In this document: positions 23,220 to 34,799 of the stretch, piece after piece | Position numbering within the stretch: position 1 is the first letter of the stretch | How the letters are laid out: each line of letters opens with the position of its first letter | Source: Neocallimastix lanati (nom. inval.) | Lineage: Eukaryota > Neocallimastigomycota > Neocallimastigomycetes > Neocallimastigales > Neocallimastigaceae | Length of the DNA: 64,000 nucleotides | Reading direction: 5' to 3' | Assembly (NCBI GenBank): GCA_016946835.1 | Contig: JACVTC010000197.1 | Coordinates: 1 to 64,000 of the forward strand | Notes under the pieces: model-generated | Told to the model about the DNA's origin: nothing | Database searches by the model: none | What the model saw: only the letters and a program-made list of their open reading frames with translations | Program-made: the position numbers and the translations under genes

Positions 23220-23820
23220 TGGAACGTTAAGTTCAGAAAAATATGAAATTCGTAAATTTAAGAGATAATCTAATCTATAATAATAATAATAAAAAAAAAA
23301 ATTAAAATTAAATTATTTAACTTTATATTAAATTAGTTTATATGAATAAGTAATTAAATAATGATAGTTATTTAACAAACAATTAAATTATTAAGTTAAA
23401 GTATATTTCTAATTAAAAATTAGTACTTATGTAAATAATAAATTAAATAGCTATGTAATTTTAAATTACTAATATTTCTAAATCATATGTATTTAAAATA
23501 AATATTGTTAATTATTTTTAATATGTATTTAAAATAAATATTGTTTATTATTTTTTTTAAGGTATATTTAGTTAAAATATATTAAATATTCAATTTATAT
23601 TAACAATTAAATAGTATAAAAATTATAAAATAAAAATTAGGAAAATAATCAAATAGTATAAAAATATTAAATTAAATTTTAAAAACATATATAAATAGGA
23701 AAATTTACAAAAAATAAATTTTTAGGAAAACTAATAATATTAATAAAAATAAAATAAAATTATTATCTATATAAAAAAAAATAATATAAAATTTTACATT
23801 TAATAGAGCAACTCGTCCCA
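23220..23820 (+). repeat. LTR between elements H and I
   Basis: The 601-bp LTR begins TGGAACGTTAAG directly after the polypurine tract of H and ends CGTCCCA. It is the relative of the LTR at 31470-32071 (same start TGGAACGTT, same end CGTCCCA), but the interiors differ considerably. On its right is a PBS-like sequence, so it could serve both as the 3' LTR of H and the 5' LTR of I. Confidence 0.75.
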
Positions 23821-23826
23821 TTTTTG

Positions 23827-23839
23827 TGGTATGGTGCCG
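23827..23839 (+). other. Candidate primer binding site of element I
   Basis: TGGTATGGTGCCG lies 6 nt after the LTR end. It starts with TGG as a tRNA-complementary PBS should. The spacing matches the 6-8 nt seen in elements B and G. The matching tRNA 3' end would be CGGCACCATACCA. No tRNA gene is in the window to confirm it. Confidence 0.45.
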
Positions 23840-26800
23840 AATTAAAAATATAATTTTTAATATAAATAGTAATGTTATGTTAAAATTAAGATATAAAATA
23901 GCTTTATAATTACTATCGTTACTAGGTTAATATGTTGAATTATATATTAATAATCCAACAATAATTAATTAATAATAAAATAATAATTAATATAAAATAA
24001 GTTAAATAATTAATTTATTTAAACACTTAATATTTAATGAATAATTTAAACAATAATTTATTTGAAGATTTATAAAATATTTATTTATTTAATAAAAGTT
24101 GAATTATTAGTATATAATTATTGTAACACAATAACCTTACAAAGAACATAAAAGATAGGTTTTTACATCTTTCTTCTATACTTTGTAAGTTACATAATAA
24201 TAGTATTTAATTATAAGATAATAATAATATAGTAAAATGAATATTAATAAAATATTAAATTAATAACAATATCGATATGTTTAAAATATTTAATATAATT
24301 AAATAAATTTAATTTGTATAATTAATTTGAATAATTAAAAATAGTAGTTAATATATATGATGTAAACATATATAAACATAATATAAATAAATACATGTGA
24401 CGTCATATGTAAATAATTGAAATTATTAATATAAATCTTATTTATTAATATTCTCAGAATTATTAAGCCTAAGATAATTCTTTAAATATTAAATAAGAAT
24501 TTATATTAATTATTAATTAAATGTATATTGAAATTTGAATAACTGAAATTGAGATTTCAATTCAGTTATAATTTCAACAAGTTATGTTAAAGTTTTGAGA
24601 TAATTTGGTCTTAACGATTAGGTCAAGATGCCAAATTATAGTAATTTAATTAATAATTTAATTTTACTCTTATTTAAAACATATTGTTATTAGTAAATTT
24701 TATAAATAAGTTTTTATTTAAAATATAAATTTTATTTAATCTTAATAATATTTTATTACATTATTATTATATAAATATTTAATATAAATAAAATATAAGA
24801 ATCTAATATAGCTAAATATTATATTTTATAATTAAAATATAATATGCAAAGATTTTGATAATAAATTAATATAGAAATTAATTTAATATTGATATAAAAC
24901 AAATATGTGTAGTAACATATTTGTATATTTAATAATAATTATTAAATATTAAATTTATATCTTTTTGATAATAATTATTTTATTTCATTTTATTTCAATA
25001 TACATTATTATAATTATAATAATTATAATACTTTAATTCATATAAAATTAATATAGTTCTATATATTAGAATATATAATTAATATATTACCTATTTCTTA
25101 TAAATAGATTAGATTATTTATATTAGAAATAGAGAACTCTCTTGTAAAATTTTAGGAATTAGAATTATTATTTTAATTGTACGAATATTATAATTTTATT
25201 AATATTTACTAAACTACCATTATTTAAAACCCACTGCTTATAAATTATTGCAAATGAAAGTCCCGCATATCAATATGACAATCACGTGTTTACATTATTT
25301 AATATAAATTAATTTCGACATGTTAATAATATTTAGTCAATAATATTTAGTCAATTAGTTGGCCTAGACTAATGATATAAAATGAAATATTCAAACCTTA
25401 ATTAATATAAAATTAGTTTTATAATTCAAACATAAATTAATGTCATAAATCAAATTTAAATCTAATGATTTTACAACAATTTCAATATGTGGCTTGATTA
25501 CTATATATTAATTATATATTTAATTAATAATAAATTTTATAGCATAAATCAATGTTTTAATTATTCTTATTATTTTATATTTATATTTATATAGTTTTTA
25601 AATATTTCCTTAAATAATAATTATTAATAGTTTATTCTAATCACAAGAACAATTAATTAAATAGTTAATTATAACTAAATAACATAAAAATAAAGCATTT
25701 CTCTGAATTAAGAGAAAGGCTGTAGTCGTCGTTGTTAAGTAAAAGTTAAGATTAAAAGTTATATTATGTTAAGTTAGTTTGTAATTAAAAGAATAAGAAA
25801 GTTGTTAAATAGTCTTTTTAATTATATGTAGTTTTTATATAAAATTAAATAAATAAATAAATAATAAATTAATAAATTTAATAAATAAATCCCAACAAAA
25901 GTACATCGAACTTTTGAGTTGTATAACACTAATTTCTAAATATTTTAATAAATTTAATTTAATAATAATTATTATATATTATTATTCATTAATATTGAAA
26001 TTTAAATAACTGAAATATCGAAATTGAAATTGAATTGAATTGAAATTAAGTTATTATCTTAACAAGTTATATAGGAAATAATTATATACTAATTATATAT
26101 AAATAATAATAATTAAATTTAAAATAACATAAAAAAAAATATTAGTAAAAATAATATATAAATTGAACCAATAGGATTTAATAAAAATAAATATATAAAT
26201 ATGAAAGAAAAATGATTTTTTTTTAGAAACGTAGTTTTAATTAGATTAGAATTAGGAATTTATAAATCTAAGTTAGGAATACTTAGAAAATAATTATTTT
26301 AGTTAAATTTAAAAATAAATACTTATTAAAGTTAAGGTTTAATTATTCAAAGAAATAGATTAAAATAACTAATAAGTATTTAAAAATAATCAATGTAAAA
26401 AAAATATATATATATATATTTTAATAAAACAAAACGACAACAAATATTCTTTTATCTTTTTCTTATTATTTTATTATTTAATCTTTTTGTGTGATAATTA
26501 TTATAATTCTTTTATTAGAATATATAATTTTATAATAAAACTTGCATTCACGAACCACCCGATACAATATAAAATTTATTCGTATCATTTGTGACAAACG
26601 ATTCTATTATCTTAATTTGAAGTTATTACTTCAAAAGTGATAATAGATGTATCAAGTTTGATTTAATATAAAATTTAATATAAATGAATTTGTTTTATTA
26701 TTATTAATAATTAAGTTATTATTATTCTAGTTTAACACTGAATTGTTATTAATTTTTCAAAATTATACATTTCTTTTGTGTTTAGTATTAATTTTTATTA

Positions 26801-27480
26801 TTATTTATTAATTTTTATTATTATTTATTAATTTTTATTATTATTTATTAATTTTTATTATTATTTATTAATTTTTATTATTATTTATTAATTTTTATTA
26901 TTATTTATTAATTTTTATTATTATTTATTAATTTTTATTATTATTTATTAATTTTTATTATTATTTATTTATTTTTATTATTATTTATTAATTTTTATTA
27001 TTATTTATTAATTTTTATTATTATTTATTAATATAATATTTGGCTATTATTTTTTTATTACATTTCTAATAACAACGAGAAATTAATTTTATAGAATATT
27101 TACAAATATTTATATTTTTACAATAATTTAAAGTATTTACAATTTTTAATAATAAAACAATTAAGAATAATTATATTTATAAAAATAAACAAAAAAATAA
27201 ACAAATAAACAATTAATACAAGAATTATTATAAACAAAGAATTCAAAATAATAAAAAAAAGAGAAAATTGTTTACAAACTATTTACTTTTAATTAAAAAG
27301 AGAAATTAATTAACATTAGTATTTTATTATTTTAAAAATTAAAATAGAATTAAAGTATAATTTCGAATTTTAGAATTTAATTAAAATAAATTTTTTTATT
27401 ATGATTTTAATTTCAAATTTTAATTTATTAATTTGTTGTTGAATAGGTTAGATATTATTCAAGCTTTCTAATAATTTTAT
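23840..27480. other. Long AT-rich region, probable decayed leader and gag of element I
   Basis: No coding signal. Visible structures are a hairpin CTTACAAAG (24136-24144) / CTTTGTAAG (24181-24189) flanked by GTAAC/GTTAC, a 37-bp tandem duplication near 23485-23550 (TATGTATTTAAAATAAATAT repeated), and the 20-bp minisatellite at 26787-27035. The position between an LTR plus PBS and the gag remnant suggests the 5' part of element I, eroded beyond recognition. Confidence 0.4.
26787..27035. repeat. Minisatellite, about 12 copies of a 20-bp unit
   Basis: The unit ATTTTTATTATTATTTATTA repeats about 12 times. It is almost perfect; one copy near 26960 has T for A. Confidence 0.95.
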
Positions 27481-27499
27481 GCTTAAGAATTCCAATCTG

Positions 27500-28416
27500 T
27501 ATCATTTGGAACGAATATTACTTTGAAAAACCGTCACTAGAAAGATATCCAAGTGAACCAATTCGCTCAGATAATTCTAACAGTTTTAATAGACAAGTTT
27601 ACCGAGGATACCAACACAGAAACTATGAATCTAATAGGCACACTACTGCTATTCGTAAAAATGCTGATATGAGGAATCCAGAAAAAAGAATAATCTTATT
27701 AAAAATATTTCAAAAAGGGTGACTCTGGCTACTAATGATCAGAAAGTAACAGACGCATCTTCTAGGAAAGCTAAAGCCATTAGGTGTTTTAGATGCAAAC
27801 AACTCGGTCATAAGTCACCAGAATGTCCATACTCCTTTAAGGAATTAGCTGAGATGGAAGAAAAGGGACTTTTAAATTAGGAATTGGGAGAAGGAAAACT
27901 TTCAGTAACCAAACCACTATATTATCCACTAATCGGGAGTCCTTTGACCAAGTTCAAAGCACTACAACATCTAACAAGGAAGCCGCTATCCCTGCAGTGA
28001 AGAAAGCTACTCTTAAGATGAAGAAAACTAATCCTTATATCAAGCCAAACTCTATGAAGGAATCTAATTTAAAAATCAATCCAGTACCAATATCAACTCC
28101 CGCTATGACGCATAAGGTGTCACTCCAGAGAGAAAACCGAAGTGTTAAAGAAGATAAGAAAAGTAAGGAAGTTAAAAGTAGTAATGAACAACCAAATAGA
28201 TCGGCAGAATCTCAGGAAACAGCGGAGATAGAAATGAATCTGGAAGATCAAGAAAAACCAGTAAATCAAAATAACCATTCCAATACTTCGCGGTTAGATC
28301 ACTTAGATCTATCGTATTTAGCCGAGAAAAGAATAAAACCAGTCAAACAGAGAAATAAAGTAGAGCGGCTTAAAGAAGAGAAGCTAAAACAGGAGAAGAT
28401 CAAGAAAAGGACTTAG
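27500..28416 (+). pseudogene. Gag remnant of element I with zinc knuckle, and linker
   Basis: Several frames are readable. A CCHC knuckle CFRCKQLGHKSPEC (about 27786-27827) is followed by a stop at about 27880. The frame 27997-28416 encodes a 139-residue Lys/Glu/Asn-rich segment (MKKATLKMKKTNPYIKPNSM) that looks like the gag-pol linker and ends at a TAG. No intact gag can be assembled without several indels. It precedes the protease of the same family. Confidence 0.65.
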
Positions 28417-28450
28417 CTGAAAGAGTGACCAGGTAGAGCGTCATATCCGC

Positions 28451-29259
28451 TTGATGAATGGGTTTGAAGAATATCTACTAGAGGACCTTGTGGATAAAGT
28501 TGCTGCTACAGAAGTTGGCACCAAACTAGTTCACTTATTAGACCTTTTTCCGAAGTTCCGTTCTGCCTTTCAAAAGAAATTAAAATTGACACCGAGGACA
28601 AATCCAAAGGCAACAAAGGAAGAAAGTGTCATTACAAATGTGGTGAATAGAATAAGCGAAAATAAAATATCAAAAATATATGAAAAAGTAGAAGGATAAG
28701 ATGGTGAAATCTTCCTGGACTCGTGTGCAAGTATTAATATGATTACTCGGGCTGCACTAAGGAAATATAAAATAAAAAAAAACCAGTTGGTAATATCACC
28801 GAATTGATTTTACAAGCTTATACGAATACTACCATGTCAGCAGATATTTATGAATTGGAGATTACTATAGGACCGGTAACTTTTAAAGATTATTTTAGAG
28901 TGATTGAAAAAGATGATCTATTTGAAATACTAATTGGAGTGGATTCACTTAAGAAACATAAATTAATACTAAACTTTACTGATGATACATTGTATACTAT
29001 AGACATTAATAACCTTCCAATAAAGCTTGCACCTATGTATTATGACCTCCGTTCGAGTGTTGACGAAGAGAACGACAAAGTACAAGATGTAGTCGATATA
29101 GATGCAAGTAAGCCAGTAAATATAACAGTATCCTTATGTATTACAAATAAAGAATCATTAGATACCAAAGAAACTCGTGTGGAGAAAATTATCAAACTAA
29201 TACCAGATCTAGTAAAAGATCGGTTACCAAGTTGTTTAAAAATTTTTGGGAAATATTAG
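28451..29259 (+). pseudogene. Protease region of element I
   Basis: The frame at 28451-28699 contains LVHLLDLFPKFRSAFQKKLK, which occupies the place of the GQLL-PKIR motif of other copies. The protease motif FLDSCASINMITR lies at 28708-28750 after a stop. The frame at 28804-29259 carries the rest of the protease fold (FKDYFRVIEKDDLFEILIG) and the linker shared with H (PIKLAPMYYDLRSS). DSC is used instead of DSG, as in elements B and G. Confidence 0.7.
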
Positions 29260-30172
29260 CAATGAAAACGGATGATTTAAAACCTACTAAACTTCTACCA
29301 CACAGGATTATCCTAAAGCCAGGAGCTACTCCCGTTAAACAAAGGGCTTATCGTTTATCCAAGGTACAGGCAATTGCGTTAAAGAAGGAGCTAGAAAAGT
29401 TGATAAACAAATAGGCTGATAGAACCATCACACTCTCCTTGGTCCTCACCAGTAGTTTTGTTTTTAAAGAAGAATGGGCAATACCGAATGTGTGTAGACT
29501 ATCGAAGAGTTAATGATTTAACGGAGAAAGATGCATACTCATTACCACTTATTGATGATATTCTAGTTATATTGGTAAGAATCAGGTTTTGTCTACAACT
29601 GATCTCTTCTCAGGCTACCACCAAGTACCGATGTACCCAGAAGACCAAGATATAACTTGCTTTACGACGCTCTATGGAAATTATAATTTCAAAGTCATGC
29701 CCTTCGGATTGTGTAACGCACCTGCGACCTTCCAAAGGGAGATGAATAGAATTTTCTTCGACCTAATTGGAGAATGTGTTTTATCTATATTGATGATTTA
29801 GTAGTAATTTCGCCCTCTTATGAACATCACATTAAGGATCTTGCAAACGTTTTCACTGTACTTCAAGAAAACGGATTAAAATTAAATTTAGAAAAATGTC
29901 ATTTCTTCCAAGAGGAAGTGGAACTGCTAGGCCATATCCTATCTACTAAAGGTATTAAGCCTATACCAGAGAAGGTAAAGATAATTTTACATTGGCTTCC
30001 CCCGAATAATGTATCTAAGCTTCGTTCATTTTTAGGAGAGGTGGGATACTACCGGAAGTTTATTAAGGACTTCGCCCAAATCGCAAACCCTCTCTTTAAA
30101 CTGTTAAAGAAAAGTTCAACGTTCGAGTGGACTTCGGAAGCCGACTTAGCTTTTAAGACTTTGAAGGAATGA
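29232..30172 (+). pseudogene. RT of element I, in several frames
   Basis: Motifs in order: PVKQRAYRLSKVQ (29335-29370), LIEPSHSPWSSPVV (about 29415-29460), MCVDYRRVNDLTEKDAYSLP (29480-29550), LFSGYHQVPM (29602-29635), VMPFGLCNAPATFQ (29695-29735), YIDDLVV (29786-29806), and the thumb with LRSFLGEVGYYRKF (30020-30065). Four frames are needed, so at least three indels or stops break it. It is otherwise collinear with element H. Confidence 0.8.
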
Positions 30173-30895
30173 TTAGTACAAGCTCCAATCTTGGTATAAC
30201 CTGATTTTAGTAAGCCATTCATTATAAGGAATGATGCCTCTCGGAGTGGAATAGGAGGTGTCATTATGCAAAAGGATGATAAGGGAGTTGAAAGACCAAT
30301 CCATTATATCAGTCGAGCGCTTAAGGAAAGCCGAGACCAAATATAGTGTCACTGACTTAGAGGGGACTACAGCATTGTATTGCATCAAGAAATTTAAGCT
30401 TACATATTAGGGAACAATTTTGGTACTACCTTGTTAACCGATCACAAGCCATTAGTTGGGATCTGTAATAACACGGAGCCTTCCAATAATCGACATGCAA
30501 AGTGGATAACCACATTAAGTGCGCTTCAGGTTAAAGTTCGATTTGAGGAAGGAAAGAAAAATGTAATTGCGGATGCACTATCTAGGATGGAAACCAAAAA
30601 TATGATTGTGGAAGAATTGGAGAAAGAGAACAACGAAGTGGTATTGATTTCTCAAAATATTGAAGACTTTATTAATCAAAGAATTATAGAGATCGATGGG
30701 GAAAATTTTTATAAACAAAACGGAAGATTTAGAAAGATAGTTAAAGATGAAAAAGAGAGGTTTCAACTAATAGAAATTGCTCATGCAGTTGGGCACGAGG
30801 GAATATATAAAACTTATCATAGATTGAAACCCAACTACTATTGGAAAGGAATGAACAACTTACCATCCTTCCACCAACGGAGAAGTAGAGAATAG
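30173..30895 (+). pseudogene. RNaseH and integrase entry of element I, with internal deletion
   Basis: RNaseH motifs: IIRNDASRSGIGG near 30222, LLTDHKPLVGI at 30431 and NVIADALSRM at about 30560. The linker and AHAVGHEGIYKTYHRL follow. After YYWKGMN (about 30855) the sequence jumps straight to the Glu motif region, while element H has about 370 bp there. The CxxC half and both Asp motifs of integrase are missing, so this copy carries a deletion as well as stops. Confidence 0.8.
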
Positions 30896-31417
30896 AAATA
30901 AGGAAATTATTAAATATCTTAAATTATTAGCTAAACAAGAAGATGATTGGAACGAAGTTCTACCTAGTGCTTTATGGGCCTTAAGAACATGTAAGAATGA
31001 GAAGACAAAGTTTAGTAGCTTTGAATTACTATATGGACGTCAGGATTTACAACCTCTGGAATTAACATTAAATAAAGACGGACGAATGAATATGAAAGTA
31101 AGGAAGAATATTGGCTCCAGAAGTTTATAAAATATCACAAGTGGATAAGAGAAGCAATAGACAATATTGAAACAGCAAATAAATTATGGAGTGATCGACG
31201 CAAACAAATTCAAAGAATGCGTTCGGAATATAAACCCGGGGATCTTGTTTTAGTTAAGGTCTTTAATAGAAGAAAGCTTGATCCATATTTCACTGGACCG
31301 CTAAAAATAGTCAAGAAGGAGTTTAATACCATTACAGTTTGTGATCCCATTTCAGGAGAAATTGCGGAAAGGAATGTTCATTTAAAGAACGTTATCCCCT
31401 ATTTTTCTAGATTATAG
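30860..31417 (+). pseudogene. Integrase C-terminal part of element I
   Basis: Frames after the deletion give the Glu motif (about 30870-30890), LPSALWALRTCKNEKTKFSS and, in frame 31217-31417, the C-terminal domain DLVLVKVFNRRKLDPYFTGPLK ending NVIPYFSRL. It is almost the same as the end of element H. The polypurine tract TAGAGGGGGACGTCT and an LTR follow. Confidence 0.8.
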
Positions 31418-31469
31418 CTGATTAACGTGGACTTCAAGGGACGAAGCCTTCTTCTAGAGGGGGACGTCT

Positions 31470-32071
31470 TGGAACGTTGCGTTCAGAAAAATATGAAATT
31501 CCTAAAATTTTCGGAAAGAAATTAATTGAAAAAAAATTATTTAAGTTTTAATTAAAACAATCCAAAGTAAACAAATTAATAAAATTTTATCAACAAACAA
31601 TTAAATTATTAAATTAAATTATATTTCTATTTATAATAAAAAAAAAAAGAAAAAAATTATTATTATTATTATTATTATTATTGTAAATAGTAAATTAAAT
31701 AGTTAAAAATTTCTAAGTTATATTTAAAGTATAAAATTATTATTTTTAATTAATATGTAATTAAAGTATAAAAAATTATTTAAAAATATGAAATATGTTA
31801 TTAAAAATAAATTATAAACATTATATATATAAAAAAAAATAATATATAAATAGAAAAAAAAATATTTTTTTTAGAAAAAAGGAAAAGAAAAATTTTATAA
31901 AAAAAAAAATAAAGTTATAAAAAAATAAAAAGGGAAGAATAATAATATTATATGATTATATATAGATAATCAATAATATTATTATTAATTTATTAATATA
32001 GTATAATAAAGAATAAATTTTTTTTTCTTTTGAATATAAAATTTTATAATTTATAAGAGCATTACGTCCCA
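31470..32071 (+). repeat. 3' LTR of element I
   Basis: The 602-bp LTR starts TGGAACGTTGCG after the polypurine tract and ends ACGTCCCA. It is related to the LTR at 23220-23820. Confidence 0.8.
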
Positions 32072-32078
32072 ATTTTTT

Positions 32079-32965
32079 TGTAATAATTCTATTAAGAACT
32101 AACTCAAAATAGAATTATTAACTACAACTTAACGACTAATTCATTAAGTTGAGAAAATAGAAAATAAAATAAAATAATTTTTTACCTATAGAGTTTATAA
32201 TAAAATTAATTATAATAATAACACGAGAAGCGAAAGAAGAATTATTTGTATAAATATGATTTTAAAAATATGTTTTTGAATAAAATATTTTATTAATTTA
32301 TTAAAGTTAAAAATATAAAATTGTTACTATTATAACTATGTTTTTTTATAATAATAACTCTTGATTTCTCAAAGAGAACTTAAGAGCCTTATTTATATTT
32401 TTTTATGAAAATAAGGTTAAATAAGAAGGGGTTTTCTAATCTTAACAAATCTCTTATCTAGGAAAAGATTAGATATAAAAACCTAGATAAGTTTTCGATC
32501 GATATTCTATCCATATCGATCATCGCATTAATTAAGTAAAACCGATTACTTCTAAAAAGTAATTGGAAAAAAACTTAATTAACCGATTTTCCAATCTAAT
32601 CTAATGACTGAAAATAAAAGAATAAAATAATAAAAGATATTTCGATCATATAATTTATCCTTATATAAAAAATATAAAATTAAATAGTTAATAAAATACG
32701 GAATACATTATAAAATACAGAATACATTATAAAATACAGAATACAATACAATACAGAATACATTAGTTACAGTAGAGAAATTAATATATTGTAAATATAT
32801 TATTTAAAATTAATTAAATAAATTTTGTTAAATTAATGAATATTTAAAAATAAATTAAATAAATTTAATGAATAAATATTATATGTAATTAAATAAAGTT
32901 ATAGTTATAATAACTTAATTAAGAAAATATAATTATTTGTTAGCAAATAATTATAGATTCTTACA
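32079..32965 (-). repeat. Solo LTR of a family-C relative
   Basis: The 887-bp sequence TGTAATAATTCTATTAAG...GATTCTTACA aligns by eye along its length with LTR C but with many substitutions. Runs of T flank both sides (TTTTT at 32074-32078 and 32966-32970), compatible with a 5-bp duplication, although a homopolymer is weak proof. No matching internal region lies next to it, so it is most simply a solo LTR. It keeps the nested stems of LTR C by compensatory changes. Confidence 0.75.
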
Positions 32966-32969
32966 TTTT

Positions 32970-33236
32970 TTGTAAGAAATTAGACTTATTGTTATAAGTC
33001 TATATTTCTTAATCCTTAATAATTATAAAATAATTATAAAGTTTACTTAATTTTATAATTAATTAATTAAAAATAATGTAACAAATTTTATTATATTAAA
33101 TTTTATTAAATACATTTTGTATGTATTTCTATATTCGGTTCTGTATCTATTTTTGTATTTTTCTTAATTATTATTCATAAGTTAATTCGGTTAAATTGTG
33201 AAAGTGTGAATTAATTTAACCCTTTAACTTACGTAA
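32970..33236 (+). repeat. Opposed LTR fragment starting with a terminal hairpin
   Basis: The plus strand reads TGTAAGAAAT, then a hairpin (TAGACTTA ... TAAGTCTA), then ATTTCTTAATCC and A/T sequence. This is the same layout as the start of LTR C read on its own coding strand (TGTAAGAAAT, hairpin, ATTTCTTAGTC). It is likely a truncated LTR of the same superfamily in opposite orientation to the neighbouring solo LTR. Its right end is unclear. Confidence 0.45.
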
Positions 33237-33599
33237 TTAAGAACATCGGTTATTAAGGTTTTTCCATAAAAATGGTTTTAGTGCATCTTTATCAAAATTG
33301 GTAGTAAGTGCAAGCTTCTCAGGTAATTTAGAGCCAGATATGGCAGCGACAGCTATTTCTTTAATACTTGCTACAGACTTTTCATAATCAACGTGGAAAT
33401 TTTTTAGAAAAGAGTCGAACTTCTTCTGATGTTGGTTCAATCCCTTTTCGAGGTTACCACATAAAGTAAGCAATGTGTTCATTTGTTCCTTAGAATTTTC
33501 ATTTGTTAAAGAAATGATGGTATTTTTTGTAGTTTCCAGCTTCGAGTAATATTCCACGACCCTAGAATTGAGTTCGTCAATATTAGTTAAAGTGGCCAT
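33237..33599 (-). CDS. Unrecognised ORF3, in frame with ORF2 after one stop
   Basis: 120 codons (MATLTNIDELNSRVVEYYSK) with strongly helical, coiled-coil-like content and a C-terminal stretch KLPEKLALTTNFDKDALKPF. It is in the same frame as ORF2: after the ORF2 TAA the next 14 codons are open (SVDGTALTSKDIKD) and lead into this Met. ORF2 and ORF3 therefore look like one gene of about 390 codons interrupted by one TAA, either a mutation or stop-codon readthrough. The end at 33237 lies against LTR fragments, so it may be truncated. I do not recognise the family; a gag-like N-terminal region is one possibility. Confidence 0.55.
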   Translation of the reverse strand: MATLTNIDELNSRVVEYYSKLETTKNTIISLTNENSKEQMNTLLTLCGNLEKGLNQHQKKFDSFLKNFHVDYEKSVASIKEIAVAAISGSKLPEKLALTTNFDKDALKPFLWKNLNNRCS

Positions 33600-33641
33600 A
33601 TCTTTAATGTCCTTACTAGTTAATGCCGTTCCATCTACGGA

Positions 33642-34406
33642 TTATATCATGTCAAACAGTTTTTTGATGTCTTCTCCTAATGTACAAATTTCGTTTTGGA
33701 ATTGAGAGGCTTTCGTATCGAATTCTTTTAAAAAGTTCATCAATTTATCTTGTTCTTCATTTACTTGATGGGCTAATAATGCCTTGGTTTCATCGTTTTG
33801 TTCGATAGCTTTTAGGGCTGTGTTTCCAGCGACTGCGACATTATGATTCAGTTCTTTTTTAAATCCTTCAAGTTTTTTGTCAGTAGCTTCACTTAATCTA
33901 ACTAAATCAACTTTAGTTTGTTCTCTGAGTTGTTCTCTAAAGAATCTTTGTTCCGCCGCCATGTATTCTCTTTTTGCCTTTCTGACTTGAGTCTTTGTAA
34001 ATTGTGTGCCTCCTGAGTCTAAGATTTCTTGTAAGGCTTCGTACTTAAACTGTAAACCTTTCCATAATCCTAGTAAGCCTACTAAATATTTATTTACTTG
34101 TCCTATCCCTTCAATGTCTACCCATTCTGGGTCCTCAGTAGGTGTAACTTCATGTTGCATCCCATCGATTACATCAAGGTAAGAGCAAGTAACTACTCCT
34201 TGTTTGGTATCTACTATGAAAGGGTTTCTTCTTTCTTCCTCTAAGCGGTCAGATAAAACTATGATTTCGAAATTAGGCAGTGTGTCTACTAACGAAGTCA
34301 TTCTGGGGCTCTTTTTACTTAAGGTTAAAATACTATCTTCAGAAATCGTTGGATCGGTGTCAATAATACGTTTGATATATTTGTTATCGATATTAAGTGT
34401 ATTCAT
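33642..34406 (-). CDS. Unrecognised ORF2, coiled-coil-rich protein
   Basis: 254 codons. The N-terminal half (MNTLNIDNKYIKRIIDTDPT, later EWVDIEGIGQVNKYLVGLLG) looks globular. From about residue 130 it is a long charged helix (QVRKAKREYMAAEQRFFREQ, later DKKLEGFKKELNHNVAVAGN), probably a coiled coil. It starts 13 nt after the ORF1 stop in the +1 frame; that spacing would suit termination-reinitiation. There are no RT, protease, zinc or nuclease motifs. Codon use and base composition resemble the neighbouring retroelement genes. Confidence 0.6.
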   Translation of the reverse strand: MNTLNIDNKYIKRIIDTDPTISEDSILTLSKKSPRMTSLVDTLPNFEIIVLSDRLEEERRNPFIVDTKQGVVTCSYLDVIDGMQHEVTPTEDPEWVDIEGIGQVNKYLVGLLGLWKGLQFKYEALQEILDSGGTQFTKTQVRKAKREYMAAEQRFFREQLREQTKVDLVRLSEATDKKLEGFKKELNHNVAVAGNTALKAIEQNDETKALLAHQVNEEQDKLMNFLKEFDTKASQFQNEICTLGEDIKKLFDMI

Positions 34407-34419
34407 AGAACGAATAACT

Positions 34420-34782
34420 TTATTTTCCTATGATTAAGTCGGCTAGATCTGTATCAAGTTTGAACTCTTGATGTAAATCCTTTTGGATACTGAATGAGCG
34501 GAATATGCTTTTTAATCCTAAGCAAGTAAATTCGAAATTGCTACAGTATTCAGGTATAAACCAAAATCCGAGGGAGTGATTATTATACACAAATTCAAAC
34601 TTTCCGATAAATTGGGTAATAATAGGTTCTTCTTTGATTACTTCTACAATGGCTGTTCCGAATTGATATATCTCAATTTCCGAGCAATATCTAAAATATT
34701 TTATGTTATCAAAGTAGTTCTGGTAGTCTTCTTGTTCAATATCCCAAATTTCTCCTTGAAAAAGGATATTGTAAATAGTCAT
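34420..34782 (-). CDS. Unrecognised ORF1 of the leader-linked cluster
   Basis: 120 codons (MTIYNILFQGEIWDIEQEDY) with many aromatic residues: NYFDNIKYFRYCSEIEIYQF, then NNHSLGFWFIPEYCSNFEF. It looks like a small globular domain; no known motif is recognised. It is the first ORF after a structured GC-rich leader (34830-35076), and ORF2 and ORF3 follow at 13 and 42 nt. Such tight packing is unusual for nuclear host genes and more like a retroelement or virus-like transcript. Confidence 0.6.
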   Translation of the reverse strand: MTIYNILFQGEIWDIEQEDYQNYFDNIKYFRYCSEIEIYQFGTAIVEVIKEEPIITQFIGKFEFVYNNHSLGFWFIPEYCSNFEFTCLGLKSIFRSFSIQKDLHQEFKLDTDLADLIIGK

Positions 34783-34799
34783 ATAATTTAATTCTCCAA

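Noticed and set aside
24417-24430. CRE-like TGACGTCA near 24418
   Set aside because: A single 8-mer in 64 kb with no gene next to it.
26787-27035. CRISPR-like array
   Set aside because: The 20-bp units are contiguous with no unique spacers, so it is a minisatellite.
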